The notes under the pieces are model-generated. The model saw only the letters and a program-made list of their open reading frames with translations. It did not search any database and was not told the DNA's origin. A program made the translations under genes and the position numbers. Shown here one piece after another: positions 13,753 through 22,660 of a DNA stretch of 38,975 nt. This DNA comes from a virus. Numbering within the stretch: the stretch's first letter is position 1; every line of letters starts with the position of its first letter. Location: IMG/VR virus record IMGVR_UViG_3300009790_000029, positions 1 through 38,975 of that record; one strand, 5' to 3'.

Positions 13753-15651
13753 ATGGCATTAGTAAGTTCAACAACTGGGACAAGGACGCTCCCAACAGAT
13801 AACTGTACTCCTCGCGCATTAGTGGTCGATGATTCTTGTGGTTGCACCTTAACCAAGGCCAGCTTCAGAGCAATGACCAAGGATATGTTTGAGGGTCAAG
13901 GCTTTGATGAGGTCGGTATGGCTCGCATCATAGCTCAAACAAAGGAAGCTCGCCTCGCAGGCGCACAAGAAAGAACCTTAACGGATCTTCTCCTTAGTCG
14001 GCACGTTTCATTACCAACAGCAAAAGGTGGCGGAAGTGAATCTATAATTGCACCATTCAGTTTAGTTCCTCAACGGAATACTGTTAACCCCCATTACTTC
14101 CAAGTATATGCTGGATCTGTTCCAGCGACAGGGGATGCAGCTATTGCTTCAGGTGGAACTGCAATCGATTCAACAGCAACAACTGGTGCAGGAGCTACTC
14201 TTCCAATAGAAGGAACCTCTGGCGCAGCAATTGCTAATACGTTTGCATGGACAATTAAGGTTTATCTTGGCCCAGATCCTGGGTCTGGTATTACACAGCA
14301 AAACTTTAACAAGTCTTCTATAGATAATATCGGTCGTTTCTTTTTACCAGGCATGTATGTCATGGTTGAAACAAACGGTAACGGCATTTATCAATCTCCT
14401 GGTGCTGACTCTGATAGCTATAGTGTTCAGATGAAAGTTATTGGTGCTAAGTCTTTAACCAACCAAACTGTTAATGGTGTTGCTGGTTATGAGGCTGCTG
14501 AAGTTATAGTTGAACCATCAGTAGATAAAGCTACATGGGCCACATATAACGGAACAGGCCCATTAAACTCAGGTAGTGATGCTCAGAAATTACTTAAACA
14601 AAAACATCAACCGATAGCTGGTACGCTATCTGTTATGGCTAACAGTGTAAGTGATTACGAAAGCTGGTGTCACCAAGGTCCAGCCATCAATGACTTAAAC
14701 CTTATTGAGTACTGGCAACAAACGATGCGGTGGACGCATTGCTACAACGACGAATACTTAAAAGCTCTTGAAGCTCCGTATTCATCGGACTGGTTTAAGA
14801 AGTTCCGAAGCTTACCACTTGCACAGCAACGTAAGCAGCAGGAGCAACAGCACGAACGTGCCTTTTATAACACAGTGTTTTACGGTCAGGCTATCAATGA
14901 TAAGCAGACTGTTAACGGTTACACTGATCTACCAAAGGTATACGATTCAGCAGATGCAACATGTCACCTAGAGTACAAAGCTAACACGCTTGGTATTCGG
15001 ACACAGTTGGATAAGTGCGGAAGAGTACATCCTGGTGCTAACGCTGCGTTAAACATAGACACAATCCTTGAAGCTGCATATGCACTCAAGCGTGAGCGTG
15101 AAAACACAGCCGGAACAGTTGATACAATTGACTGTATGACTGATCGATTCACTGCCGCTAAGATTCACGACATAATGATCAAGTACTACAAAGCGAAGTA
15201 CTCAAGTGACATTACGTTGTTTGTTCAAGCTGGTCAGAAATTGACTGATAGTGTTACCAACAAGGTTGCTTATACATTCAACAAGTACGACATCCCAGAT
15301 CATGGTCTTTCATTGGCTGTGTTCACAGATCCGTACTTCGATGATCGTTTATCAGCCACCACTGGTGCGCCTACATCTCTTGCTACTGGAGTTAAGACCC
15401 GTGCGCGTACATTCTGGATGATTGATTGGTCTGACATTGCTATTAATGTCATCAAGACTAACTCAGTTAAACGCCAGACTGATGTGGACAATGACATCTA
15501 TAACTGTGTCATTCAGCCAAACGTGAATCACTACATCTTGAACTCTAAGAAGTTTGAAGTTCGAGTCGGCAATCCAAACCGCCACGTTGTGATTGAAAAC
15601 TTCACGGACGGTTGTCCTAGCTTGACAGTGTCAGGCTGTGACCTGTCTTAA
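13753..15651 (+). CDS. Major capsid protein
   Basis: The 632-residue protein directly follows the scaffold gene and has its own leader and terminator, as expected for the coat protein. The first 95 residues look like an N-arm and early helices (DEVGMARIIAQTKEARLAGAQERTL). About 115-285 is a Gly/Ala/Ser/Thr-rich beta section, probably an inserted or surface domain. After about 300 come helical coat-like segments (NDLNLIEYWQQTMRWTHCY, the QQRKQQEQQHERAFYNTVFYGQ spine-type helix, TAAKIHDIMIKYYKAKY) and final beta strands. Cysteines cluster at the ends (18, 29, 31; 621, 629). The length is well above the 300-450 residues of common HK97-fold coats, which agrees with an inserted domain. Assignment rests on context and size rather than a signature motif. 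Confidence 0.78.
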   Translation: MALVSSTTGTRTLPTDNCTPRALVVDDSCGCTLTKASFRAMTKDMFEGQGFDEVGMARIIAQTKEARLAGAQERTLTDLLLSRHVSLPTAKGGGSESIIAPFSLVPQRNTVNPHYFQVYAGSVPATGDAAIASGGTAIDSTATTGAGATLPIEGTSGAAIANTFAWTIKVYLGPDPGSGITQQNFNKSSIDNIGRFFLPGMYVMVETNGNGIYQSPGADSDSYSVQMKVIGAKSLTNQTVNGVAGYEAAEVIVEPSVDKATWATYNGTGPLNSGSDAQKLLKQKHQPIAGTLSVMANSVSDYESWCHQGPAINDLNLIEYWQQTMRWTHCYNDEYLKALEAPYSSDWFKKFRSLPLAQQRKQQEQQHERAFYNTVFYGQAINDKQTVNGYTDLPKVYDSADATCHLEYKANTLGIRTQLDKCGRVHPGANAALNIDTILEAAYALKRERENTAGTVDTIDCMTDRFTAAKIHDIMIKYYKAKYSSDITLFVQAGQKLTDSVTNKVAYTFNKYDIPDHGLSLAVFTDPYFDDRLSATTGAPTSLATGVKTRARTFWMIDWSDIAINVIKTNSVKRQTDVDNDIYNCVIQPNVNHYILNSKKFEVRVGNPNRHVVIENFTDGCPSLTVSGCDLS

Positions 15652-15661
15652 AGTAATCATT

Positions 15662-15689
15662 TGGGGTGGGGGTTAACGCCCTCACCCCA
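15662..15689 (+). terminator. GC-rich hairpin after the capsid gene
   Basis: A strong stem pairs TGGGGTGGGGG with CCCTCACCCCA (11 pairs including one G-U) around a TTAACG loop, 11 bases after the capsid stop. The following tract TAGCTTTATAATATT is AT-rich but lacks a T run. The hairpin may act as a partial terminator or protect the 3' end of the capsid mRNA from decay. It is nearly the same as the hairpin at 16111. Confidence 0.6.
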
Positions 15690-15704
15690 TAGCTTTATAA
15701 TATT

Positions 15705-16064
15705 ATGGCACAGATAAAATCATACGACACGTTATCCGACGTTAAGGATCACATACAAAAAGGCAGGATTCTGTCTAAAGGTGCTGAACTAACTATACAC
15801 GCAACGACTGAGGATATTACCGTAACGGATTCATATCATATTGTTACGTCGGCTAGTAGTTCTGATGATCTTAAAACTATTAACGGAGGCACTCAGGCTG
15901 GACAAATTCTTGTGTTACAAGCTGCTACGGGTAAAACCCTAACGGTTCATAAGAATGATGGTAACATTAAGATGGCATCAGATATAACACTAGATGCTGT
16001 GACTGAGTCGCTTACCCTTATATATAACGGGGCAAATTGGAACATGTTATCTTCTGGAGCATAG
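15705..16064 (+). CDS. Small beta-rich virion protein, probable capsid decoration or head-fibre protein
   Basis: The 119-residue protein ends in a beta-stranded region: DDLKTINGGTQAGQILVLQA (54-73), GKTLTVHKNDGNIKMASDITL and TLIYNGANWNMLS. This pattern recurs in phage fibre and decoration proteins as a trimer-forming beta domain. It is the only gene between two near-identical hairpins, right after the capsid gene, so it is probably made in large amounts. This fits a decoration protein binding the shell; a head fibre is the main alternative. The leader TTTATAATATT abuts the ATG without a Shine-Dalgarno site. Confidence 0.65.
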   Translation: MAQIKSYDTLSDVKDHIQKGRILSKGAELTIHATTEDITVTDSYHIVTSASSSDDLKTINGGTQAGQILVLQAATGKTLTVHKNDGNIKMASDITLDAVTESLTLIYNGANWNMLSSGA

Positions 16065-16110
16065 TTGATACATATATAGAGCAAGCTTTCTCTGCTAACT
16101 GCTCGCCATT

Positions 16111-16143
16111 TGGGGTGGGGAGGAAACTCCCTGCCCCATTTTT
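16111..16143 (+). terminator. Strong rho-independent terminator
   Basis: TGGGGTGGGGAG pairs with CTCCCTGCCCCA (12 pairs, two of them G-U) around a GAAA tetraloop, followed at once by TTTTT (16139-16143). This is a textbook intrinsic terminator. It closes the capsid and decoration gene unit. The next gene starts 38 bases later and so needs its own promoter or read-through. Confidence 0.88.
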
Positions 16144-16180
16144 CCTTTGACCCACAATATTCACAGCTTACTTTAAGACT

Positions 16181-16567
16181 ATGGCTGAAAAGTTTTACGG
16201 CGTTGCCAACGCGAACAAACCAATAGTAGCTAACGGAGTACAAGTTACCTTTACACCATATGATCACAGCGCAGGAGCTTGGTCAGGATTTTATTCAACA
16301 AACGACAAGGATCAACAAGATGATCTAGATGCTTTGGTTAAGGAAAAAGAAATCTTTAACATGACTAAAGCAGAGGTTGAAGATATCAAAAAAAAAGTAC
16401 TAAACTTGAGAGGCTCAACCAATTCTCAGGACCAGTTACTGGACCAAATAAACCCTGTGGAAGCTGCGGTAAAGGAACCGGATAAATTACCAGAGGTTGA
16501 TGATATTCTTAATGTTGAAAAGGTGGCGAAGCCTGAGACTAAGAAACGTGGTAAGAAAAGAAAATGA
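16181..16567 (+). CDS. Hypothetical head-module protein, 128 aa
   Basis: The N-terminal part (1-45) is Gly/Ala/aromatic and probably folded. A central helix (52-82; QDDLDALVKEKEIFNMTKAEVEDIKKKVL) is followed by a Lys/Pro-rich C-terminus ending KKRGKKRK. Small proteins with a basic tail between capsid and connector genes are common in head modules, but I do not recognise a family. The stop overlaps the next gene by ATGA, so it is translated together with the connector. Confidence 0.6.
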   Translation: MAEKFYGVANANKPIVANGVQVTFTPYDHSAGAWSGFYSTNDKDQQDDLDALVKEKEIFNMTKAEVEDIKKKVLNLRGSTNSQDQLLDQINPVEAAVKEPDKLPEVDDILNVEKVAKPETKKRGKKRK

Positions 16568-17313
16568 CATGGAGTGAATTTAAAGCTGATGTTAAAACCT
16601 TACTGACTGTTGATGCCAACAGACTCGGCACAACTGACTTCACTGATAGGTTTATCATTGCAGGAACAGAGGCAGTCTTGTCTCACGTTCCATTCTATAG
16701 AGGAATAAAAACCACCAGGTATAATAACATTGCAACTGCCGGAGTTAAGCCATTGACAATTGAAGGCAACGCTTCTGCTGGTGGGTTACCTAATCAAGCT
16801 AATGTAATTCAAGCTTGGGTTATTACTGATGCTGATGAAGATGCATCGGTAACTGACAGCTCGCACAGTGAGTGTATTAGATATCCGCTTATTCCATATT
16901 CATATTCCAATAAACAAGATTTGATTTGTGATACGCCTCGAATGGAGCGGTCACAAGGTTACATGGCTATAGGTAAAGCTGGTGATTTTTATATTTATCC
17001 ATCCTTGGTGGATAAGGAGATACTAGAATTAACATGGGAAGGTGAACGTGCCGATCACCTTGACACGGATCCAGTCCCATATGATTCCCCTGTTGCTGAA
17101 TGTGTTGCCGAATATGTAAAGGCACATGTTAAGCGTGAGGTGGATCACGACCTAAAACTTTTTGAAAGTTACTTCGCTTCGTTTAGGCGCAAGCGTCGTG
17201 ACTTATATTTAAACACACGTTCCAGAACTGACATTAAAAAACAGGATGGTTCGGGTAGTTTATTCACACCAATTTGTACAACTACAGAAGTAGATACTTG
17301 TAATTCATGCTAA
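16564..17313 (+). CDS. Probable head-tail connector / tail adaptor protein
   Basis: The 249-residue protein starts with a helical region (MTWSEFKADVKTLLTVDANRL; then DRFIIAGTEAVLSHVPFY). A beta section follows (about 65-165), then a long C-terminal helix pair (AECVAEYVKAHVKREVDHDL, FESYFASFRRKRRDLYLNTR). This helix-beta-helix plan and its position after the capsid block and before the tail genes fit the gp11/gp4-type adaptor that sits below the portal in podoviruses. It is an inference from length and context. The C-terminus is unusual in having three cysteines (238, 246, 249). Confidence 0.62.
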   Translation: MTWSEFKADVKTLLTVDANRLGTTDFTDRFIIAGTEAVLSHVPFYRGIKTTRYNNIATAGVKPLTIEGNASAGGLPNQANVIQAWVITDADEDASVTDSSHSECIRYPLIPYSYSNKQDLICDTPRMERSQGYMAIGKAGDFYIYPSLVDKEILELTWEGERADHLDTDPVPYDSPVAECVAEYVKAHVKREVDHDLKLFESYFASFRRKRRDLYLNTRSRTDIKKQDGSGSLFTPICTTTEVDTCNSC

Positions 17314-17317
17314 GAGA

Positions 17318-19210
17318 ATGAGTGCCTTAATATCAACAACAGATGCTGGCGGATCACCAGATGTTCCAGATGCAGCAGCAACAACTAAATGGAAACAATA
17401 TCTTTGGATCAGACAAGCTGGTTCAGCAACTATACCAAAGATATATGCGTGGAATGATTCTGCAACAAGTGACTCCACTTATTTAAAGTGGCAGGAGAAA
17501 GCTAGTCTTGATGCGAACAGTGTATTAAACAGTCATGTTAATTCGTCGGCAGCAATTGCATACAGCAAGTTGGCTTTAACAAACAGTATAGTTAATGCTG
17601 ACATTAATGCATCGGCTGCAATAGCATCAACTAAACTGGCGACAATTCCTTACTCTAAGTTAAACCTTTCAGGTGCAATTGTTAATGCTGATATAACTGC
17701 TGGCACTATAGAGCAGGACAAACTTGAGGGTCATATACCTATTGGGAAACTTACACTTTCTTCTAGTGCTGGAATAACAAACACTCATATCAACACTGGG
17801 GCTGCTATTGATAGTGCGAAGCTGGCTACTGTACCATACTCTAAACTCAACCTGTCTAATTCAGTTGTTAATGGTGATGTTAAATCAGATGCGGCAATCG
17901 CTTACAGTAAACTCGCTGTTTCTGATGGTGACATACCATTTTCTAAACTATCTGTCTCTAATGGTGACATTAGTAATTTAACAATAGATAGGCTTTATGA
18001 GAAGAGGTTGGAAAAACAAGGGAGTTCTCAGACTAGCAGTGGAAATGTTTTAACAGTTCCAGCAGCAGGCAAACAACTTGATGGTTTATATAGGGGGATA
18101 ATGGTGTCCAGTGGTAGCCAAACAATTATACTTCCAGACCCAGCAATAGCTAATTGCCAGATTAATAACAGTAGTGGTTATGCAAATGGAGCTACCAGTT
18201 TAACGGTTGATAGTTTGCCACAGGAATTATTTTCAGGTCAGGTCATAACATTTGAAGGGCAACAAACATTTACCCTTTCAGCAAACGCTAGTGCCGGAGC
18301 AACAACTTTAAATGGAAAGTTAGTTGCTGGATCCACATTGACAGACAATCAAAAGGGCTACGTTTATGACGGCATTAGTTTCCGGTTGTCGATATACAAA
18401 GCTGGAGGTACGGGTAAGGTTGATGTTCGTGTTGCTGGGTTTGTTCCCACTGCTGGTACATATTCTGGATCGCACTTGACAATTACATTACCAACTAATC
18501 ACGGCATTACAACAAGTGACCTAGTTACAGTAACTGGTATGACTCCTGATTATTACAATGTTACTAATGCTCAAGTGACTAATGCCACCACAACTCAGAT
18601 CACATATGCTAATCAAACAGGTACAACACCCGCTGCAAATGCGACTGGTTTTGGTCTTGCTAGACGCTCAGAAAAATTGGTTAACAACGCAACTGGAATA
18701 TTGTCAGATTCAATTACAGTCCTGCCAACTTCAGCAGTTGCTGAAAATAAAAAGGTTCTTATCCATTGCATATGTGATTCAGATAGAGGAGACGGTCAGT
18801 GGTTGATTGGTGGTATCCCTTCTTACTCAAGTACAGTCCTACAAGCTGAAGCTGGTCAGACTTTCTCAAAAGAAGTTAAAAGAGATCTCCCAACTGCCAC
18901 TAGTTACTTCAAAACAAGTGCTGCTAAAACAGTAAATTCTTCTGCTCAAGTTATTAATGTTGATACCACTCATGGATTAACTGCTAAGATTGGAGATAAA
19001 ATTATGTTTGAGAATGGAGGTTTAGTTACCCTTACAGTGGCAATAACATCCGGTAGTGCTAATTCTTTTACTGGTGTTTTGTCTAAGTTCGATCTTTCTA
19101 ATGATGAAATTGGTCATTTAATTCCTAGAGATGAAGACGACAATCTCCTTGAAGGTGGTCGAATGTTTCAAACTGCTTTTGGAACCCCAATGTTTACTCC
19201 GCTTAGTTAA
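17318..19210 (+). CDS. Tail-fibre-like protein with KL/NADI repeats
   Basis: In this 630-residue protein, residues 74-218 form imperfect repeats of the type SAAIAYSKLxLxNSIVNADI, a pattern typical of trimeric phage fibre shafts. An N-terminal region (1-65) with a KWKQYLWIR block may anchor it. The C-terminal half (230-630) consists of Thr/Ser/Gly-rich beta segments. Motifs such as LPTNHGITTSDLVTVTGM and VDTTHGLTAKIGDKIMF look like repeated beta-barrel or carbohydrate-binding-like modules. It probably contributes to host attachment. Its location, between the connector and the nozzle-like gene, is less usual for a fibre. It starts four bases after the connector stop. Confidence 0.75.
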   Translation: MSALISTTDAGGSPDVPDAAATTKWKQYLWIRQAGSATIPKIYAWNDSATSDSTYLKWQEKASLDANSVLNSHVNSSAAIAYSKLALTNSIVNADINASAAIASTKLATIPYSKLNLSGAIVNADITAGTIEQDKLEGHIPIGKLTLSSSAGITNTHINTGAAIDSAKLATVPYSKLNLSNSVVNGDVKSDAAIAYSKLAVSDGDIPFSKLSVSNGDISNLTIDRLYEKRLEKQGSSQTSSGNVLTVPAAGKQLDGLYRGIMVSSGSQTIILPDPAIANCQINNSSGYANGATSLTVDSLPQELFSGQVITFEGQQTFTLSANASAGATTLNGKLVAGSTLTDNQKGYVYDGISFRLSIYKAGGTGKVDVRVAGFVPTAGTYSGSHLTITLPTNHGITTSDLVTVTGMTPDYYNVTNAQVTNATTTQITYANQTGTTPAANATGFGLARRSEKLVNNATGILSDSITVLPTSAVAENKKVLIHCICDSDRGDGQWLIGGIPSYSSTVLQAEAGQTFSKEVKRDLPTATSYFKTSAAKTVNSSAQVINVDTTHGLTAKIGDKIMFENGGLVTLTVAITSGSANSFTGVLSKFDLSNDEIGHLIPRDEDDNLLEGGRMFQTAFGTPMFTPLS

Positions 19211-19212
19211 AA

Positions 19213-21591
19213 ATGCCGCGCTTTAAAAGTGTAACTATCAAACCAAAGCAAGGCGGTAAGCTTCTTTCGAGGCTTTCCGAAGCGGAAGTTGGTATTGAGA
19301 ATTACTCTGTTAAACGTGACTGGCGTCGCGACCTTGATCGAGAAGTAAAGCGTGAAGGGTTTGACTGGTTCTGGGGAAACCAAGAGAGAGATCTTGGTAC
19401 TCAACCATATCCTGGTGGGATCAATGCTAACGAAGAAATAAATCTTCTTCACTCAGCTCGACGACCTAACGGTAAAACCGCTGTTATAGCTGGCACAAAA
19501 ACAAAACTATATAGATTTAGATCTTCTATTGCTGGATATGCTACCGACTACGCTACTGACTATACCGAAACCAGTGCTGGTGATTGGGTTGAAATCGGTA
19601 GCGGATTCAGTTCATCTGGAAACAGATGGGAAGCTGTTAATATAAACGGTTATACTGTTTTTAATAACGGTGTTGATTTGCCTCATGTGTACCGACTTGA
19701 GTGGGATTACGCTATACCAATATACGAGCTTCGTGAACAAGGTGTTTCAAGTGTAGGAACTATTGCTTCATACAATGGAATATTAATGTGTGGTGATGTG
19801 AGTGAGATTGGACAGGCAGACCTTACAACACTTATGTCGCCAATATCAGCGACAGGTATTACTGCATCACAGGAAGGATCTAAATTTAGCCAACCCACTG
19901 TGGCAAGCATGTCTGCTGGTGGCACTGATATTACTTCAACTACAGCATATTTTGATTCAAGTGATGTTGGTAAATTCGTCCGGTTCACTAATGGTTTTAA
20001 AACAAAAATCATTGGAGGAAGCGGTGCTTCTGTCCAAGTAGAGACAGCTACTCCCAGTTCGATTACTGACTTGGCATTCTTTTTAGTGGATGAAACTGAT
20101 GCGACTGGTAGTTATTCAGTGATAACCTCATCAGATTATTTCACCTCTGACATGGTAGGATTAAACTTGCTATGGGACACTGGTGAAACTAGGAAAATAA
20201 AAAGATATATCGATGCTAAAACTGTCGTAGTAGGACAAGATTCTCCTATTGCCTCTGGTAGTTTTAAGATTGAAAACTCTAGCTCATATAAAGCCTATAG
20301 TGGTGCAACAAGCAGGCGGCAATATAGATTAATATGGAGTCTTCCTGATGATCCAGAAGGCTGGGGAGTTGTGTTGTCAGGATCTGTTACTGAGGGTAGC
20401 GATGTAATCACATTACCTTGGCCTGCTAAATCTCTTAACAGTGGTGACTCTTTAACAATTACCGGAGCAGGAGAAAACGGTGGCAATCTTATAACTACAA
20501 TTAAATTAATAGAACAAGGTGGTCGCAAGATTAGAATGATTGGAAATGCGAACACTACTGTTGCAAATGCTACGATTCAGCCAACCACTTCAGTTGGCAG
20601 TATAGTTGGTTTCGATGACATTCAAGATGACGGCAGTGGTATTCTTAAAATGGCAGAGCTGCAAGGAAACCTTGTAGTCTATAGGGATACAGCCATTTAT
20701 CTTTTAGAATTTACTGGAAGCACAACATCTCCATTTAATGTTACCAAACTAAAAATACCTGGTGGTAAAAGTTTGTATTACAAACACACACTTGTTGACA
20801 TTAATGGGAGGGAGCATGTGTATGCTGGCCGTTCTTCTTTCTATGAGTTTGATTTATCTTCACGGATACCCCGTGAGATACCCATTGTTGATAGTGTTTC
20901 AAATACTTTTTTTGACACTGCAAAAATAGAAGATACAGAAAAGATTTTCTCTGTGCATAACACCCCAACTCAAGAAGTATGGGTAGTTGGCACAGGTACT
21001 ACTGATAAAGTTCTTTGTTATGATTATAAGTACCAAACTCTTAGTACTACTAACTCACAAATAACAGCGGCAGCTAGTGTTAAGAAACCTGAAGTCTCCC
21101 TTGTTACAGAAGAATCAGAAGATTGGTTTGTTATGGGCGATGTGAATGGTGTTTTGTTTACATATGGAAAAGTAGACAAGTCTCTCAAGTGGGGTGATTC
21201 ATCAACCACTGGTAAAACAATTTATTATAAACGATCAGGCTCTGATAAAACTGCATACGATAGTTTATTAAGGTTTGGTCTTACAAATTTCGGTAACGCT
21301 TTAGATGAAAAAGATTTACGAGGATACGTTTTACATCTGAGCAGTAAGACAGCAGGCAATCCAGTTGTAACAGTAAATATATATGGAGCGAGAAACGAAG
21401 CGGAAGCAACTACGTTGTTGGGAAGCAAGACGCTTAACGATGCTGAAGCGAAAAGCCTTATCCCCTGTTATTTTCGACAACATTTATTTCAAGATGAAAT
21501 TAAAGCAAGCGGCATGATTGATGTACAGTTTTCTGGACGTACATTTGATGCTGCTAGAATAGATACAGAATCAATAATTAGGACAATATAA
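19213..21591 (+). CDS. Probable tail nozzle / tail tubular protein
   Basis: The 792-residue protein is dominated by beta strands. Repeated blade-like blocks include TVFNNGVDLPHVYRLEWDYA (155-174), GTIASYNGILMCGDV (187-201) and KSLYYKHTLVDINGREHVY (519-537). This suggests a beta-propeller core like the nozzle (gp12-type) of podovirus tails. Size, position after the connector region and absence of other tail tube genes support this. It would form the hexameric lower tail through which DNA leaves. No sequence motif is diagnostic. It ends by a one-base overlap with the next gene (TAATG). Confidence 0.62.
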   Translation: MPRFKSVTIKPKQGGKLLSRLSEAEVGIENYSVKRDWRRDLDREVKREGFDWFWGNQERDLGTQPYPGGINANEEINLLHSARRPNGKTAVIAGTKTKLYRFRSSIAGYATDYATDYTETSAGDWVEIGSGFSSSGNRWEAVNINGYTVFNNGVDLPHVYRLEWDYAIPIYELREQGVSSVGTIASYNGILMCGDVSEIGQADLTTLMSPISATGITASQEGSKFSQPTVASMSAGGTDITSTTAYFDSSDVGKFVRFTNGFKTKIIGGSGASVQVETATPSSITDLAFFLVDETDATGSYSVITSSDYFTSDMVGLNLLWDTGETRKIKRYIDAKTVVVGQDSPIASGSFKIENSSSYKAYSGATSRRQYRLIWSLPDDPEGWGVVLSGSVTEGSDVITLPWPAKSLNSGDSLTITGAGENGGNLITTIKLIEQGGRKIRMIGNANTTVANATIQPTTSVGSIVGFDDIQDDGSGILKMAELQGNLVVYRDTAIYLLEFTGSTTSPFNVTKLKIPGGKSLYYKHTLVDINGREHVYAGRSSFYEFDLSSRIPREIPIVDSVSNTFFDTAKIEDTEKIFSVHNTPTQEVWVVGTGTTDKVLCYDYKYQTLSTTNSQITAAASVKKPEVSLVTEESEDWFVMGDVNGVLFTYGKVDKSLKWGDSSTTGKTIYYKRSGSDKTAYDSLLRFGLTNFGNALDEKDLRGYVLHLSSKTAGNPVVTVNIYGARNEAEATTLLGSKTLNDAEAKSLIPCYFRQHLFQDEIKASGMIDVQFSGRTFDAARIDTESIIRTI

Positions 21592-22658
21592 TGCCAGTAG
21601 GAGACTTAACATTTAGAAAAGACCTGACAGTAGCTTTAACATCTACACAGGTAGACTCAAACTTTGAAGTCATTCGTGACTTTACTAACGGTCTTGAGAC
21701 TTTATACAACACATCGTTCAATCAGGATGGCACACTTAAAAACAGTGTCACCTCAGTTAACCTTCAAGCTGGTCCTGTTTATTATACGGCAGATGAAGGC
21801 ACTACTGATGACTATGTTGTTAATCTGACTCCAGCCGTAACAGCTTACAGTGATGGATTGCATGTTGCCTTCAAGGCTAATACAGCTAATACAGCGGCGG
21901 CTTCATTAAACATTAATTCACTCGGAGCAAAACCTTTAAACAAAAGAAAGGATGTTGCACTAGAAGATGGTGATATAGTAGCTGGGCAAATAGTTGAAGC
22001 TAGATATGACAGTGCTTTAAATGTATTCCAAATAACAAGTGAACTTGCTAACCAAATAGGAACTACCCTTGGGTCAACAGGGCAACAAGTTAGAGTTAAT
22101 AGTGAGAGTAAACTTGAGTTTTATACACCAACTTTAACTTCGGCTGAATTTTTTGGACACACCACTCCTTATTGGGCAGGCATTAAAGGGGATACTTTGT
22201 ATGGAACTGATAAAGATGACTCCACTATTACTACAAGTGTAGTTTCAGGTGGTACAACTGATTACGATAATATTGAACAATTATTTCCTGATGTTACTTA
22301 TCCTTACAACAGTCAAAGTAACAAATTCACAGAGCTGACTTTTGATGATGAGAAATTAGCAACAGCAGGAGGTGCAGTGGAAGTTGCTAAGACATCTGGT
22401 CTTAATATATTAGTTCAAGGATTTGGTGGCGATAGGTATCATGGAATATTAAGTGTTTGGAATCCTAATATGACAAAATATATTCCTCTATGGGGATTTG
22501 AGGTTGGCAACTGGACTACAAGTGGCTTTGGAGTACAACAAGCTTTAGTTAATTGCCCAAGGATGGATTCTCACGAATACAAATTTAAATTAACTACATA
22601 TGCAGTGGGAACAAGTTCAACCCAATACACTGCTTTTAAGATTATTGGTCACTATTAG
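21591..22658 (+). CDS. Tail fibre / receptor-binding-like protein, 355 aa
   Basis: The N-terminal third has the phage-fibre pattern LNINSLGAKPLNKRKDVALEDGDIVAGQIVEARYDSALNVFQI (residues 105-147), a repeated virion-fibre module seen in many phages. The C-terminal third (about 260-355) is an aromatic-rich beta domain with no recognised family, and ends YTAFKIIGHY. It probably binds a host receptor or plugs the tail tip. It overlaps the nozzle-like gene by one base and is followed after two bases by the oxygenase gene, suggesting one transcript. Confidence 0.72.
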   Translation: MPVGDLTFRKDLTVALTSTQVDSNFEVIRDFTNGLETLYNTSFNQDGTLKNSVTSVNLQAGPVYYTADEGTTDDYVVNLTPAVTAYSDGLHVAFKANTANTAAASLNINSLGAKPLNKRKDVALEDGDIVAGQIVEARYDSALNVFQITSELANQIGTTLGSTGQQVRVNSESKLEFYTPTLTSAEFFGHTTPYWAGIKGDTLYGTDKDDSTITTSVVSGGTTDYDNIEQLFPDVTYPYNSQSNKFTELTFDDEKLATAGGAVEVAKTSGLNILVQGFGGDRYHGILSVWNPNMTKYIPLWGFEVGNWTTSGFGVQQALVNCPRMDSHEYKFKLTTYAVGTSSTQYTAFKIIGHY

Positions 22659-22660
22659 TT

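Noticed and set aside
15696-15701. TATAAT just before the ATG at 15705 read as a sigma-70 -10 box
   Set aside because: A start site about seven bases downstream would fall inside the start codon, and no -35 box is spaced to it. It is treated as part of the AT-rich start motif instead.
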